DNA from: Terebella lapidaria
Taxonomy: Eukaryota > Annelida > Polychaeta > Terebellida > Terebellidae
Reading direction: 5' to 3'
Length of the DNA: 64,000 nt
Assembly (NCBI GenBank): GCA_949152475.1
Contig: OX424564.1
Location: 3,534,001-3,598,000 of the forward strand
A program made the position numbers and the translations under genes. Position 1 is the stretch's first letter; each line of letters starts with the position of its first letter. The notes below the pieces were generated by a model that was given only the letters and a program-made list of their open reading frames with translations, made no database searches and was not told where the DNA came from. This document shows positions 22,461 to 36,019 of this stretch, piece by piece.

Positions 22461-25400
22461 GAGCGCGGATGTAAGGTCCAAGCCAAGAACGCAGAATCGA
22501 ACCGAACGTACTCATGACGCTCTATTACTCTGTTTAGATCGGAAATATGTATATGACAACTAAATCTGGAAACAACGATAATTTGTCATATTCGACTGGG
22601 CATTTTATCTTGGTTGTATCATAGTTTATTATCTGATATTGGCGGTCGCTTTTATTTGTCCCGTGTATTTCAGTCAACGTCGCAACTGTATTCTTGAATA
22701 TACCACACAAACATCCTGGAATGATTTTTTTTTCATTTTGCTGAAATGTAAGATTTTTATTTGTTATGTTTCAATAAGGTTAAAACTCTTTTTTTCAAAA
22801 TTGACATACTAGTAAAATTATAGTTGGATTACATGCTATGTTATCTCTCATTCAACAATAATGCCCTCTCCCCCAGTCTATTTCCATCGAATACTCTCAC
22901 GAAATCTGAAACAATCTCTTCGATCGTCATCAATCCTGACTATATCCTGGTGTCAGAATAACATAAGTGGTGGACGTAGGGCGTACCAGTCTATATCAAA
23001 CTGATTTTCTATACAACTTTTATCGTTTTTATTTTTTCCATGTTCTGTGCCAACACCAACCAGATGTATCAGCAATCTTTATGACAAAATCAGTTGACAA
23101 ATGACAAAAGTAGTGACCAAATCACGCCTGCATTTTTCTCAATTCCCACTACCACATGAAGATCTGGTATCAGATTGTTTTTATGGAGGACCAAGTCAAT
23201 TGCGCATTAAAAAATCACCAATCATATTGTGAAGGCACATATTCATACCAAAACAAAAATTCGTGAAGAATGGGTTTAGTTATTTGGTCGCATAAAAACG
23301 AAACATTTGCACTGTTCTATACGACGCTGTTTATGCGCAGTACCCTAGATACTCTAACCATTTTGATGATGCCATCAATATATCTTCATTTGTGGTGTTA
23401 CTGTTGTTCCCACGACTCTATCCAAATCGTGAATATGGGATCTTAGAGAAGTGCTTTCGTCAAACGGGCCGTTGTCTTTTGTGGTTAGGTTGACGTTCAA
23501 CCTGTACTACATTCCAACAAAAACTGACGGAACAGAACAGTAGTGCAGTGATTTTTTCATCCCGATAATTGGTCTCCAGCCTGGCTGTATCATGACAGTG
23601 TCAAGAAGAACATTCCTGGAAATATACAGTGAATTTTAAAATGTACACCACAATCACTAATCAAAATTCACGTTAAGTAGATGTATGCTACTGTTTGTCC
23701 ACGCTTCTCCGTGGTGCTATTTAACAAATGGATTGTGATTTGGCACTTTTTATACAATGCTTTGTGTACTATGCAAGAATAGAAAATATATACCATTAAA
23801 ATATATATATATCTGCCATAGTTGGGCATAGTTACCCCCTCTCTTTTTTAGGGATTTCTATTCAAATTCATAAAGCTATATTTGTACACTTTGGGATCAT
23901 ACCAGAACGACGGATGCCAGATGGTGCTGGTAACCTAAAATGTGATATGACAAGCTTTTATTGTTAGTTCCCACAGGGTTTCTTGAATGCACGGATCCTC
24001 GTGGTGTTTTGGGATGTGAGCATCGACTGGGTTTCCTTGGGTTGTGGATAGGCTACGTCCAAGCCAATGATATTAATGATGAAATTTATTTTGTTGTACT
24101 TTGTGTTGATGATACAATTCTGTCAGTGGAAATGACTGTACTGTATTGTATGTTCTAGTGAAAGTGTGTTGCCCAGGGCCACCGGCGAGGAACTTGCCTA
24201 TGTTTAGACCGATTTTTGGTGAGTTATGCTCACAGTGACAATATCATAGAACAAACTGGCAATATAGTTTAACGAAGTGAGAAGTATTGAGCACGGAAAC
24301 ACTTCCCTTGGTCCTGTGTGTAAGTGAAACTACAGTTACATATTTCCAAAAGTAATGGGCAACTCAGCAGAAAATCACGGTTAATAATTTGATTACGCAT
24401 GGGCAAGTTCCTCCGCAGTGACATTGGGCAATATACAGATACTGAGGAAGGGTCTAGTTCCGATATAATTAAACAGGATTTAACGATACAAATTCACGAA
24501 TTCGATTTTTTTTTCAATTCTTATTCTGAGCAAACTGGTCAAAAAGCTAACCGTTTTTTTACACTAACAGTGTCTGTATTCATTTATCCCCCGGACTCGT
24601 ACGAATTTGTTTATTTGAGTTGGTATTTTCATTATCTGTTACATGACCCTTGGAACAGACTGGCATGTAATCGTTACGTTGATTTTCATAAAGTTAATTC
24701 CATTTTTAAAAATACAACACAGATATTCTTGGAATATTTTCTTCTTGCTGTATTCTAAGATTATCCCTTTGTTATACTTATCCTTTCGTTACGAATGTAC
24801 ATACTAGTATATTTTCGTTGGCTCATGTCTTAGCTTTCATTCATCAGTAATAGTCGTCCCCCAGTCAATATTCTGTTAGTTCTTCGCTCAGAGGTCCTGA
24901 ACTACCACTTCTAGCACTCTAAATCCCAATTACGTTATCGTATCATTATAGCATTGATGTTGCACATAGGACAAACCAGTCAATAGTAGCAGTTATATAT
25001 ACCCATGGCTTCCTCGAAATGCTTTTACCATGTTTATTATTATAAAATATCTAAGATGTATATTTTTATGATCTCTATCCATTATCAACCTACAAATGGA
25101 ACCCAGCAGTCTTAATAACAAAACCATTTGATTTGTGTATTCCTCGCCAGCCAGCAACAGTAGTATTTTTCAGCAGTAGTGATTTTACTTTGTAACGAGA
25201 TACATAGTGTCACAGAAAATGCAATGTACCCTATACTGATTGTCAATCTCCTTGGGTTCTTAGCTCAATTGAGCACAATGACCAGCCTTCTTTTGTGAAA
25301 TAAAGCTAATTTAATTTTGCTACATGAATTGTTTCATTCACCTTAGGTTTTTTCACTAATATCAAATGTCAGACGTGGAACATCATATCAAGCAGTCTCT

Positions 25401-28400
25401 TATCAAGTATCTCCGGTCTTCATAATAAACCGAGTGTGATTCTTTATTTCAGCATTGAAAATGACTCGTTTGATATGTTCAATAATACAATATTAGAGTA
25501 TCAGTGTCGTTGTTGCAATATAATTCATTGTGGAATTTTGACATTTTAAAATAATCCACAAACATACAATCCACACAATAGAAAGTATGGAGGAAAATCA
25601 TACTAAACGTCCCCACTTATAAATCCAACCAGTGGGAGAAAAGTTGTGAGTTGTTCATACTCAGTCAATGAAAGCCATGTGTTCATCAGGACTATGACAC
25701 TGATGGACGGGTAACCTTAAAATCGGGACTGACCCAGCGCATCCAACTGACCAGCGCTCTGGACAATATGTGTGACCTTGATTCTCCTGTCTTAGCTTTT
25801 AGTTTGTATGCAGCGGAGGGGGTTGTGCCCTAAAAGCATCAACGAAGAAGAAGGTGGACGAAGACATGTTCGCCTCGTTATCAAGACGGCCTTCGACTAT
25901 GGTCAAAGGTTCTGGTGCACAGTTCTTTTCGTCCTCTCCTTCCAATGAATCAACTGACAACTGTCTAGTTGACAATCAGGCTGTAGGCGACTGGTGCAGT
26001 GTCATGAAATAAAATAAACTTACGTCTTTTTTACTTGTTCGCCTTGCAAATGTGTAGATCTATACTGTCAACACGCAATATTTACTGTAACTGTATGATG
26101 AACTTCATATATGGCATAAACGTGGAATTATACGTGTACCTGCTGTTTAAGGATGTTTGCTACCTTTGAACCCATTCAGAGGAGCTGAAATTTGAAATTC
26201 ATTTGATAATTTTCGGACTTTTGAAAGAATCATCAATATGACAATCTGCTAGTATGGAATTATTACGTGATGTTTCAAAATTCCTCATTAAACATATAAA
26301 TTTAAGCCTGACATTTATAATTGTAAAGCTGTAATTGGCATCAAATGTCAACCCCTTGACATTGTTAACTTTGTTTTCAGACAATGTGTAATGGAAATAA
26401 GACGTTGAATCAGTTTATCTGTTGGTTGAAATCGGAACTGACGAATACACACCGCACCCTTCTACGAGGACAGTGAACCGTCTGTTTTTGTAGCCATAAA
26501 GACGAATGCACTTTATTTATTACCAATCTCCTTACGTTATTAGCTCCATTTAGCAACAAATGCTGTAGCGAGTCACGACTCATGGTTTCTTGTATGGAGA
26601 TTGCTGGAGTGATGCCACATGTGATTCTTCGACCTTTTACCACAACTTGTTATATCATTCGCAGGGTGTGCATGTTGTATGTCTGAGAATGTATGCCCAA
26701 CAATTCGTTAGTACTAGCCTCAGTTCTTTCTTTGGAAAATCATAGGACAATTCAGATTATGTAATAAATTCAATGTAATAGATAGCTAATCTAATATCAC
26801 CTATACCTCAGGTATTTTGGCAGGTTTATGGATTTTAATGTATCCCCATTACAAACGTAATATGCAGTGATTACATACTGATCAAACTGGACTAACCAGG
26901 GACCGTTTTGAGCATTTTGAATTCGAAACAATCTGCCAGACGTATGAGTCTGAAAACTGAAACTAAAAAGTACGACCTTTTGCCAGGACAATGACCCGTC
27001 TGATTTTGTAACCACAAAGACAAATGCACTTTATTCATTACCAATACCCATATGCTAATAGCTCCTTGACAAAGGCTGCAACGTGTCACGAAGTATGGGT
27101 TCGTGTATGAAGACTGTTGGCAAGTCAAAGACATTCTGCTGTAGGCTTTTAGTTCATCGCCTGGGGACCTATGCTGTTCGTCTGGGATTTTAACTTATCA
27201 AAATCAGTTCGTGCATGCAACTACCATGAGTGCAAATACCATGCACGAATCTCCATTCTCAGAATGGTAGGGCAACAGTGATGCTCAAGACTTAATAAGT
27301 AATGCTAAGAGCGCCAGTAGTGACAACAATTGGATTATTCCAACACGCATGCCTCTATTCTAATGTTTGACATTTTCTTAAGAGATTTTCCTTCAACAAC
27401 ACTGTCCAAATGTGTGGATATCGCATAACTCAAAAGTACGAATACGGCTCGCATATATAGCGGGGGCCGTGTTGAAAGCCACATTTGAAAAGTGCGAGGA
27501 GATGTTTCATGCATTTAAATCTTGAAAGTTGCGGCCTAATAATGAACATATGAAACTTACTAATAATAGATACTAGCTGCAGATATACAAAATCAAAGAA
27601 TGCGTACTATTGAACGTCTCTCGAATAAAGTACATGTTTTACACAGGTCACAGTAATCGTAGCTATATATCTGTGTTTGACTGCCAGCTGCAGAAGAACA
27701 AAATGCGCCAGGTGAGAGCGGGACACAACGAACGTCTTACGGACCTCTAACGGTACCCGCCATCATTCTTGAAGAAGAAAAAGAGGTTAATCCACATACG
27801 CTGACAGAAACAAGATACAAGACATAAAAGACTACTTATAACAAACATCACAGAATGACACTAGAAAGACCAAAGCAATTTGCTTAGGTTATTATAACCA
27901 AATCATGTGCCAACAAACTGAATGCCACATCATGTCGGGTGCAAAAAAATTACATTTATCAAAGAACAAAATGCAAACTCAGAGGTTTGCACGTCTTGTT
28001 GTTCAAGTTCAATGAAAGTTATTCGAAATGTAGAATATTTATCAGTTGTTATCCTCACCTTTATATTTTGCTAATGCTACATTACCAAATGTATGCCTCG
28101 CAAAATGTAATGCCCCGAACTATTAATGATACAATAATATAATTGTTTACCGGAATCCAATATCTCTTTGTTGCCATCATCATGAGCGAAAAAAATATGT
28201 AGCAATGACGTATCTTTCCACCAGGTATTCACGAATAATTGCTTCGTGTGCGCAGCATAATGGATGAACATAAAGTGCATTGTTGACATTCTGTGACGAA
28301 ATAATGTAAGGAAATGATATTCATGAATGTCTCTGACACCAACAGAACCTCTTGCACTTCTTGCACTTAATCCTTGGCAAGGGGTATGATTGAAACATAA

Positions 28401-29049
28401 CATTTAGTCTAGTGATATTTCTGAGTGAGTCGAGGAGTCAAATCTTCTTCTTTCTTAATTAAGATGATTATTATGATTATGAGATGATTATTAGGACACT
28501 ATTTTGAAATCAGTTCACCAAATCAACTTTACCAAACCCTCATTCAAATTACCATCGACGTTCAAAGTCAACGATTATTCTCAGAAATTGGGTAGGGTTG
28601 CATTTTAATAATGCATTCATACTAGTGACGCCTGATGGAATCGGATATCAAGGACAATGTGGTTTTCTTTGTAATCAATTCCGGTAACAATTTGTTATCG
28701 GCCCATATGTCTGGTAACTTAAAGAGCGAGATTTTCCAAAAAACGCTAAAAAAATAACTTCCTCTTGAAAAATAACTTCTTTTTAAATTTGCAAAATTTC
28801 AGGATCCCTGGCACGGTAACCTAAAAACTAATGGTCATGTGTGAATAAATCAATCATACACAATATCTTAAAACGTACGTTAAAGGATACGTACTGTACT
28901 GATCTGTTTCATATATTTTCATAATTCTTCAAGGAGTTAGCTTGTCGTGCATTATGCCCGCTATGTGGAAACCTCGAGACATCAACCCTCTCCTAGACAT
29001 AACTCACAGCAACATGCCGTATTCACACGTGGACTGCGAAGTAAGCATA
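22461..29049. other. Non-coding stretch made partly of old degenerate duplications
   Basis: No gene was recognised. Diverged duplicate pairs are visible. 22680-23100 matches 24700-25150 in order (shared ACATACTAGTA, CCCCCAGTC). 19980-20220 matches 23390-23600 (shared CTTTCGTCAAACGGG). 26430-26640 matches 26955-27135 (shared AATGCACTTTATT and GCTCC words). The last pair also resembles a landmark of the tandem units that follow, so the old array may begin here. Confidence 0.5.
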
Positions 29050-29212
29050 CGCAGTATTCAACGTCGAACGTTTGGTGGTGCAGAGCATACAGTGATGATA
29101 TCGAGAAAAAATATTTAATTGCAACAATATATTTAGCGGATTGCTGGATGTTTCTGCAGTGCACTTAACGACCTCGACAAAAACTTCTTTGACAAATCGT
29201 CCTTTCAGTTAC

Positions 29213-31378
29213 ACGGGCGTAGAACTAACTGTTTCGCTATGAATGCCCTACGCGATGTTCAATGATACACCCTGCGCGGTGTTGATTCCCTTTACCGACT
29301 AACAAACTAGACAAACACGTGCTTACGAACCAAAACTTCAGCAAAAGTGAGTTTTAGTAAAAAGCCTTCATACAGCAGTCGGTTGACTTACCAGTGTTGA
29401 TGATATATGTGCACAAAATGAGGGCTGTTTGTTTCTGAACAGTGATGACAATATATTTACTCAGCAATATTGGAAAGTTTGTCACATCTGTAATGTGTTA
29501 CAGGCAAAGATCAAAATACAAGCATCATATTTGTGTTTCATGAATCATGTGATGTATATGTTGCGATTTATATGTTGGAATCATGGTAAAATTTTGGTTG
29601 CACCTGATACCCTTTACGGAACATTGTCGCGCACAAAGCTTCCCTTGTCGCATGGTGCCGCTACCCCTTACACACGGCGTCATCATAATAGGTTTAAAGC
29701 AAATTCAGTTTAGAAGCACTTTCACTTTTATTACATATCGGGTACTTTCTATTCCAGGTTCTATGTTGTTCTGGGTATTCAAATAAATCTTATTATCATT
29801 TATCAGATGGAATTCTTGCCAGTGGTCCCTGTAATTGGAGGCGGAGAAGGTCCTGCAGTGTCAAGAGAAGGGATGTCCAGCAACGTTGAAATATTTTTAT
29901 TCTGCAAAGATTGGTTGGATTGCGTTGTAAATGAAAACGCAATCCTTTGTGTATTCTGGATGCGTTATTCTTTAACTACTTTTTCAACCGCTGGATCCGT
30001 CCTGCATTTTCAAAGCAACTGCCTTCGAATGTATGCAATATTTTTTTTTCGAAACTAAATATTATTGAGAATCGTCTAATACAAGATAACACAACGTGCA
30101 CACATTGGTTTTGAGTTTACATTGGTTTTGAGTCCGTCCGAGTTTACATCCGTTTTAACCCACATTTTATGCCAGTTTTGTATATAAACAAAGGAAGTGT
30201 ATCCATCAAACCCGAATGTAAAAAAATGCTCAAATTGCCCTTAAAAGTCCACATCGAGTACATTTTCCATTTTTATCTGTATATATAGTGTAGGTATGAG
30301 AAGACAATCATTGATATACGGTGGTGTGCGTGGAATTGTCAGTCCATCTTGCACTTTTATGCTTTGTTTACATCTGCGTGTGATGGATACAGTTCCTGTG
30401 TACTGCCTATTTACGTGTGAACCGGCTGTTCAAATAAGCAAAATTTCGCAAGAGACTGGGTTGCAGACATAACATTTGATGTATGTCTCGTTGAGTAAAT
30501 TTCACATGTTTAATATGAAATATAGTTTTAAAAAAATATTGCCTGTTTTCGAAGGCAGTTGCTTTAATATTGTGTGTGAAGACTACATGTAAGATATATT
30601 TTCAGATACAGTCGTATAGATGTGTTGTTAGTATGTCTTTATTACGAATGATGTCAACAAAGGACTTTTCTCAAACTCCTTCTCGGAGTTGTCCTTCAGA
30701 ATGAGAAGACCTCACACAAAAATGGGAAAATGTCAATAAAATGGGACAGGAACGTGCCAAAGGTCCTTGATTATTGGTGACAATACGTACACAGTTTCGG
30801 TCGCTCCATTTCTCTGAAATACAAGTTTGAAATGTCACTATTCGTTTTCAAATTTAGCAATTCTTTTGCACAAAGTTTTCAGAACAAAGTGTAGTAAAGG
30901 GAAACATCTCGGAAAATGACACTTAGTAAAGGGGAACATAACACTGCGTGGAGGGTATCATCAGCAAATATTCCGCCAGTGATTCAAATGAATAAAAAAC
31001 CTTGCACGTTGAGGATTATTAATTCTTGTGGTGAGTATTTCAGTTATATACACCTATACAATATTTCCGAAGTGCCAGTGAGTACTGTTTTACCACAGAT
31101 ACTGATAAAACCACATGTTTAATGACGACGATAGGACAAGTATTGTATTTACATCTAATATGTCCCTACGTGCGGTCTGTGTTATCCATCAGTATTTCAG
31201 AAATACAAATATACTACCTACATGCTTCACTCCTGAGTGTGTCCAACTGGCACTGAAAATTTTCACCTGAGCACGTGTTTTTGGTATTGTGTTAATCGGT
31301 AAAGGGAATCAACTCGGCATAAGGTGTATCATTGAACATCGCGTAGGGCATTCATAGCGAAACAGTTCTACGCCCGCG
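29213..31378. mobile_element. Degenerate foldback (long inverted repeat) element, 2.2 kb
   Basis: The outer arms, about 29213-29310 and 31290-31378, are inverted copies at roughly 85-90 percent (GCTATGAATGCCCTACGCGA appears in the left arm and inverted in the right). A second inverted pair lies inside near 30018-30055 and 30530-30575 (AAAGCAACTGCCTTCGAA). All pairs share one centre near 30295. A possible 6-bp target duplication AGTTAC flanks it. The other old units lack the sequence at the matching place. The open frames inside are not convincing genes. Confidence 0.6.
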
Positions 31379-32066
31379 AGTTACCCGACTGATATATCGA
31401 ATATATTCCTGCATTTCAAATCAGTTCCCTTTTACCGAGTTACATTTTTCATCGTCATGGCTTTTACATCTGGGATTATGTCCGTAGATATTGTTACGTA
31501 TTTCACAGTACGCACTTTATTTATTGGCAATCTCCTGACGTTATTACCTCCATTTACTACCCATGCTAGCTTTTTCTCTCGTGATTAATAACTAGCTTGG
31601 GGTTAAACTGCAGGGATAATTACCGTAATGATGAACTGTTTTTCAGCATTCTCCATGTACTCCTGTTGTTTGGGTATACTTTCTAGAGAACGTACTGAAA
31701 CAGGATGCATGGGATGTTTGTTCCAGCTTTTTATAAACTAGCATAGAGTTTGTTTGATCCGGGGACACTTGAAAGCATAGACTAGTCAGACAGACTATTA
31801 GTACCAATCAAAGACTATTGATTAATTCCAAATAGCAACCTGGGAAGACCAGAAGTACAACATATCCTAAGTAGCTGATGGAGCAATGTATACGGATCAC
31901 CCCTCTACAAATCCATTGTTGATACTGAAGTCAGGGGCTAAGTGTCATCAGGAAATGTATGCTGAGAGAAATCTGGCAAACTCAGAATATTGATAGCGCC
32001 ACTAAAGACACCGGCATGAGTCTAGGGCACAAAGTTACCTAAATCAATATCCCGTGGCGAAACATG

Positions 32067-32090
32067 GGTTGACATCGGGCGCACAACTCG
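32067..32090 (+). repeat. Harbinger left terminal inverted repeat (24 bp)
   Basis: Identical as inverted sequence to 38641-38664. It lies 144 bp upstream of the Myb-like gene's ATG, so the promoter of that gene must lie in or next to the transposon end. Confidence 0.92.
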
Positions 32091-32233
32091 CTTAACGCGT
32101 GTCACGCGTGTTTCGCCCGAAGTGCCTAGATCATGGGATCACGTGACAATATTTGACCCAGAAATGTTACTCTCGCGTTCACGATCAGAATCCTCGGCTG
32201 GGCCAGGGTTTGCCGAGTAAAGTAAATTCCAAA

Positions 32234-35200
32234 ATGGCTACTCCGCCCGAAATGAGGTGAGTCGTTCTTTCAGTGTATTCCAGATATTGACCCAGAGATT
32301 TACTTTGGCTGCAGTAAACAGTCGTCAAAGCAATTGTGTTAAATTTAAGCTACGTTTAATGTCCCCATGTGAACTTGAAGTTGTGCTTAACAGCAGATAT
32401 GCTTGTTGACGCGACAGCAGAATGTGCGATATTGTGAGATAGTAGCGTGGAGGACCTGTTCAATAAAGTGGGCATTCCTTTCATTGATAATCAATGATAA
32501 TGATTAGTTTACCAGCAACCCAAGCGACGCAGAAATGATAAGTACAGACAAAAAGAACAACTGATGTGTGATAATAAACACTGTTCTAGCAATAAGCAAT
32601 TTTCATTCCGGATCCTGTCTTACACTAGATCTATCATATGGGAAATTACCTGGGAGTGAAAAATTGCCCACTAAATTGAACAGGTAACCCAGAGGCGTCC
32701 CCATTATATAACCTACTTTTTCCATAAGGACTATAAACGTCACTGAAAGTATACTTGTATTTCTCATGTCCCCCACGTAGCTACTGGCAAACTATAACAC
32801 TGGAATTCAAAGATGGGACGTCGGCACAGGCCACTTTGGATATTGGGACCATCACTAAACTTCAGGCTGGCGGTAAGTAGATTATCTTACTCCTCTGAAA
32901 TATATACAAGTAAGTATTTGTGAATCAGAAGGATGCACTAGGGTCATGTGATGTAAATATACAACTTCAAGATTCTATTATAATTAACCATTGTGTGTGA
33001 TTCCATTGTACTAGACGATGCACTGATGGAAGAAATCAGAAAACAGCTGTTTGAGAGCGGCGCGGCACAAGCCCTGAGCGTGCCGGATGAAAAGGAAGCA
33101 ACTGTGTCTCCCAATGCAGGTGAATACCAGGGTGCTCTGTATTAATGCTTTATTGGGTTTTGATTGCATACATGTTTGTTGAACGTGCATCTTCATATTG
33201 ACCAAAACAAAACGAATTGTGTTGTGCGTCATTGAAATTATTATTTGGCAGTAAACTATACAGATATACATGATTTATATTATCTGGGTTTTTGTTTTGT
33301 CTGGTCATATGAATCATCTTTTGCTTTTGTACATTCTCCATAATGTCTACTTCAGCTGCACTGCCTGTGAACTTGACACCATCAGATGAAGCGGGACAAG
33401 TTTCAGGGAAACAAACCCCACTGCCTTCTGTGTCAGGTATGTGAGCACTATATACATGTACCGGTAATGCTATTTTCCTTCCCGTAATATTGCTGTATGC
33501 AGAGGGCAGAGTATAATCCTGACAATTTCTGTCCATATTATGGTCCATTCCTTCATATTCAGATGAGGATTGCACAGCCGTTACTGGGAGCAGAGCAGTT
33601 GCTGTGAGTTCTTCAGGTGAGAAGTGCATTATTTGGTGTATCGTTCAAGTAATGCAAATGTGCAGGGCTGGGGTCAAATTCACTTGATCAAATGCAGATA
33701 TCATCTTGAAAATAGAAAAACGACTCCATATAAAAAAGCACACCCAGACATACAGTCCAATCAGTTCAAAATGTTCACTCAAAAATAGACTAGATAGTAA
33801 AATTACTTTGAAGTACACAAGACATGCTGATAGCTAATTACCGGGGATCCCCGTATTTAAGCCCTGGGCTTGAAATTGGGGAAAAGGTGTAGTGTCGAAT
33901 GAAATCTAACTCCATATATAAGCCCATGGGCTTATATTTGGGGAATAATTATTTTACGACTTTTATTTTGCACGCTTGAATTTACAATTGATTAGACGGG
34001 GAAGCACTTTTTGCGTGATAGCTATATTTACACAAACATTCATTCCAATGTATAATCACAAATATTCATTGTCATATTAAATGCACGCATGACGAATTAA
34101 AGGTACACATATACGTGCTTATGCATGCATGTACGGGATAAAATCCAGTTGGTCGTGTATGCGTACTAGTAGCCCTTGGTCTTTCATTTTTCATCGCTAT
34201 TTTTACAAACAATATTTTTTTTGCGTTCAAAACAGGTGATGGATTGATAATTGACAAAAGCCACTTGCAGTGGATAACAAACTGGATGAAGATGCGCATT
34301 CCTAAGTCGATTTTTGTAGCATCCCCAGTCCTGACAGATGGTGGGGAACAGATAAAATTATCATTCGCCAACCGGCACCATGCTCATGTTGTTGCCACTT
34401 TCTTGTGGATATCTGGTATAGATGAACCATCTGTATGGGAATTGTCTCGCAAATGCTCATCAGATTGTTGGGTTCAGTTTATGATGTGGTGGCGAAAACC
34501 CCTGTACATGTTCCGAGACCTTCCAGTTTAATTTCAGCTTCCGGACCTATGATCTGATAACCTATTGGCATGGCGTTGTGTCCATCTGTCGTCTGTCTGG
34601 CTGTCCGTACGTAAACAATTATATCTTTAAAGTTCTGAAATATGGTACAAAAGTACTAAAAAAATAATATCAAAGGGAGGTATTTTTCAGTTATTTACAA
34701 ATATGTATCTGTACATGTTTTTGTCGAAAACGGCCAACTTTGGCCCAAATGGGACTTTCCAGTGTTACATCCTCCTACGCTTCATAATGGGACACACTAT
34801 TCCTAAAATGTCACCTAATATTTAGATGAAAGATTAGGGATCATTTGTGGACATATAGGAAATGATATATGCTGAATATTCTGGTGACCTTGAATTTGAC
34901 CTTTGACCCCACTTTCAAGGTCAGAGCACATTATGGCTATTATCTCACTTATTATTGACTTTATAGCTTGAGAATCAATTGTGGACATATAGAAAATGAT
35001 ATACGCCGAATATTCTGATGAGCTCGAGTTAGACCTTTGAACCTCATTTTCAAGGTCAGAGCTAGTGATCGTATTTTCAAGGTCATGGGACATAATGGTC
35101 AATATTTAATATATAAAGCATTATTATTCGGTAACCTATCTTAGCCCTTGGGCTAATTTTTTGTCTTATAGCCTAGTTCATTGTCATTCTCGGGTTTTAT

Positions 35201-35871
35201 TTTTAGAGAGTGTGGTATGGACAGATGCTGCCATCAAACAGCTTATTACTCTACGCATGGATAAGAATGACCAGTTTGAAAGACAGAAACAACATGCAAC
35301 ACTATGGGGCCAAATTCGAAATGATCTTCAGAGCAGTGGTATCGCATGCTCCGTGCAACAAGTAATAAATAAGTGGAACAATATGAAGCGTGCCTATATG
35401 GCCACTGTTGATCATAACAATAGAACAGGGGTAGAGCCGAAAAAATGCAAATGGTTTGACCACTTTGATGAAATGTATGGCATTAAGCCTTCAACAAAAC
35501 CAGCAGCAACGTGGGATTCCTCTGATTTGCCTAGCATGCATGTTCATGTTCCTGTTATTCAGGACGATCATTCCATCGATGTTCCTGCTGGCCAGGAGCA
35601 AGTTCCCATGGACGCTCAGACTATTGATCAGGAATCAGATGATTCCAGTAGCAGAGAGGAATCTCACGCTGCTACTAGTAACACTTCGAAATTGCTTCCA
35701 AAAAAGAAGCCAAAAGTGGGTCGTACAAAAGCGGACGTTCTAATATCCTTCCTCCAGCGTAGTGAGGAAAGAGCACAGGGTAATCAAGTCAGGCAAGAAC
35801 AGATGCACAAAGATAAAATGGAAAGACTAGATCGAATGCTTGATATTCTTTCGAAAAACATCAAAGAGTAA
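32234..35871 (+). CDS. Harbinger Myb/SANT-like DNA-binding protein, multi-exon
   Basis: Works with the transposase, probably by binding the transposon ends and bringing the enzyme into the nucleus. Exons I infer from GT-AG sites and matching phases: 32234-32256, 32781-32872, 33015-33119, 33356-33436, 33563-33616 and 35207-35871, which join in frame to 339 residues ending at TAA 35869-35871. A further possible exon, 34236-34415, is 180 nt and phase-compatible, giving 399 residues if used. The first ATG is at 32234. The Myb/SANT-like trihelix domain is in the last exon, about residues 121-210 (VVWTDAAIKQLITLR, NKWNNMKRAYMATVDHNNRTG). Then come an acidic Ser-rich linker, a basic PKKKPKVGR nuclear-signal-like motif (about 283-291) and a charged C-terminal helix suited to dimerisation. 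The exon 1-5 part has no family I know. Last exon sure, splicing of the rest likely. Confidence 0.78.
34236..34415 (+). other. Possible cassette exon of the Myb-like gene
   Basis: An acceptor (TTTTTTTTGCGTTCAAAACAG) at 34235 and a donor (CTG then GTATAG) after 34415 bound a 180-nt open stretch with the same phase 1 at both ends as its neighbours. If the donor is not used, the frame runs on to a stop at 34529-34531, giving an alternative C-terminus without the Myb-like domain. The predicted peptide (HLQWITNWMKMRIP...) is not a family I recognise. Confidence 0.4.
34835..35095 (+). repeat. 134-bp tandem repeat with TGACCTT words, in an intron of the Myb-like gene
   Basis: Two diverged copies, starting near 34848 and 34982, share GACATATAG, AAATGATATA and GAATATTCTG at an offset of 134 bp. 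Both contain GACCTTTGA and TTCAAGGTCA words. Such TGACCTTGACC-rich runs are common in molluscan genomes, which is one basis for the organism guess. They resemble nuclear-receptor half sites, but I give that no functional weight. Confidence 0.7.
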
Positions 35872-36019
35872 ATAACTGTATTTGATGTCAACAGATGTCC
35901 ATACGACGCTAGTTTTTAACGACTTTTTTGGTAATTTCATCAAATCCCATGCTTAATAGATGGGAGCGAAGTCCAAGATGGGACTTAAGTTGTTGTTATT
36001 GTTTTCATGATTGTTATCA

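Noticed and set aside
29165..29330. Coding exon near the inverted arm at 29.2 kb
   Set aside because: The conserved sequence is explained by the foldback arms (matching 31.29-31.38 kb inverted) and old-unit landmarks, not by a protein frame.
33150..33629. 159-codon minus-strand frame in the Harbinger element
   Set aside because: Overlaps predicted plus-strand exons that join in phase; no recognisable motif and would run against the Myb-like gene.
34835..35095. Nuclear-receptor response elements (TGACCTTTGACC words)
   Set aside because: Part of a degenerate tandem repeat common in molluscs; no reason to assign regulation.
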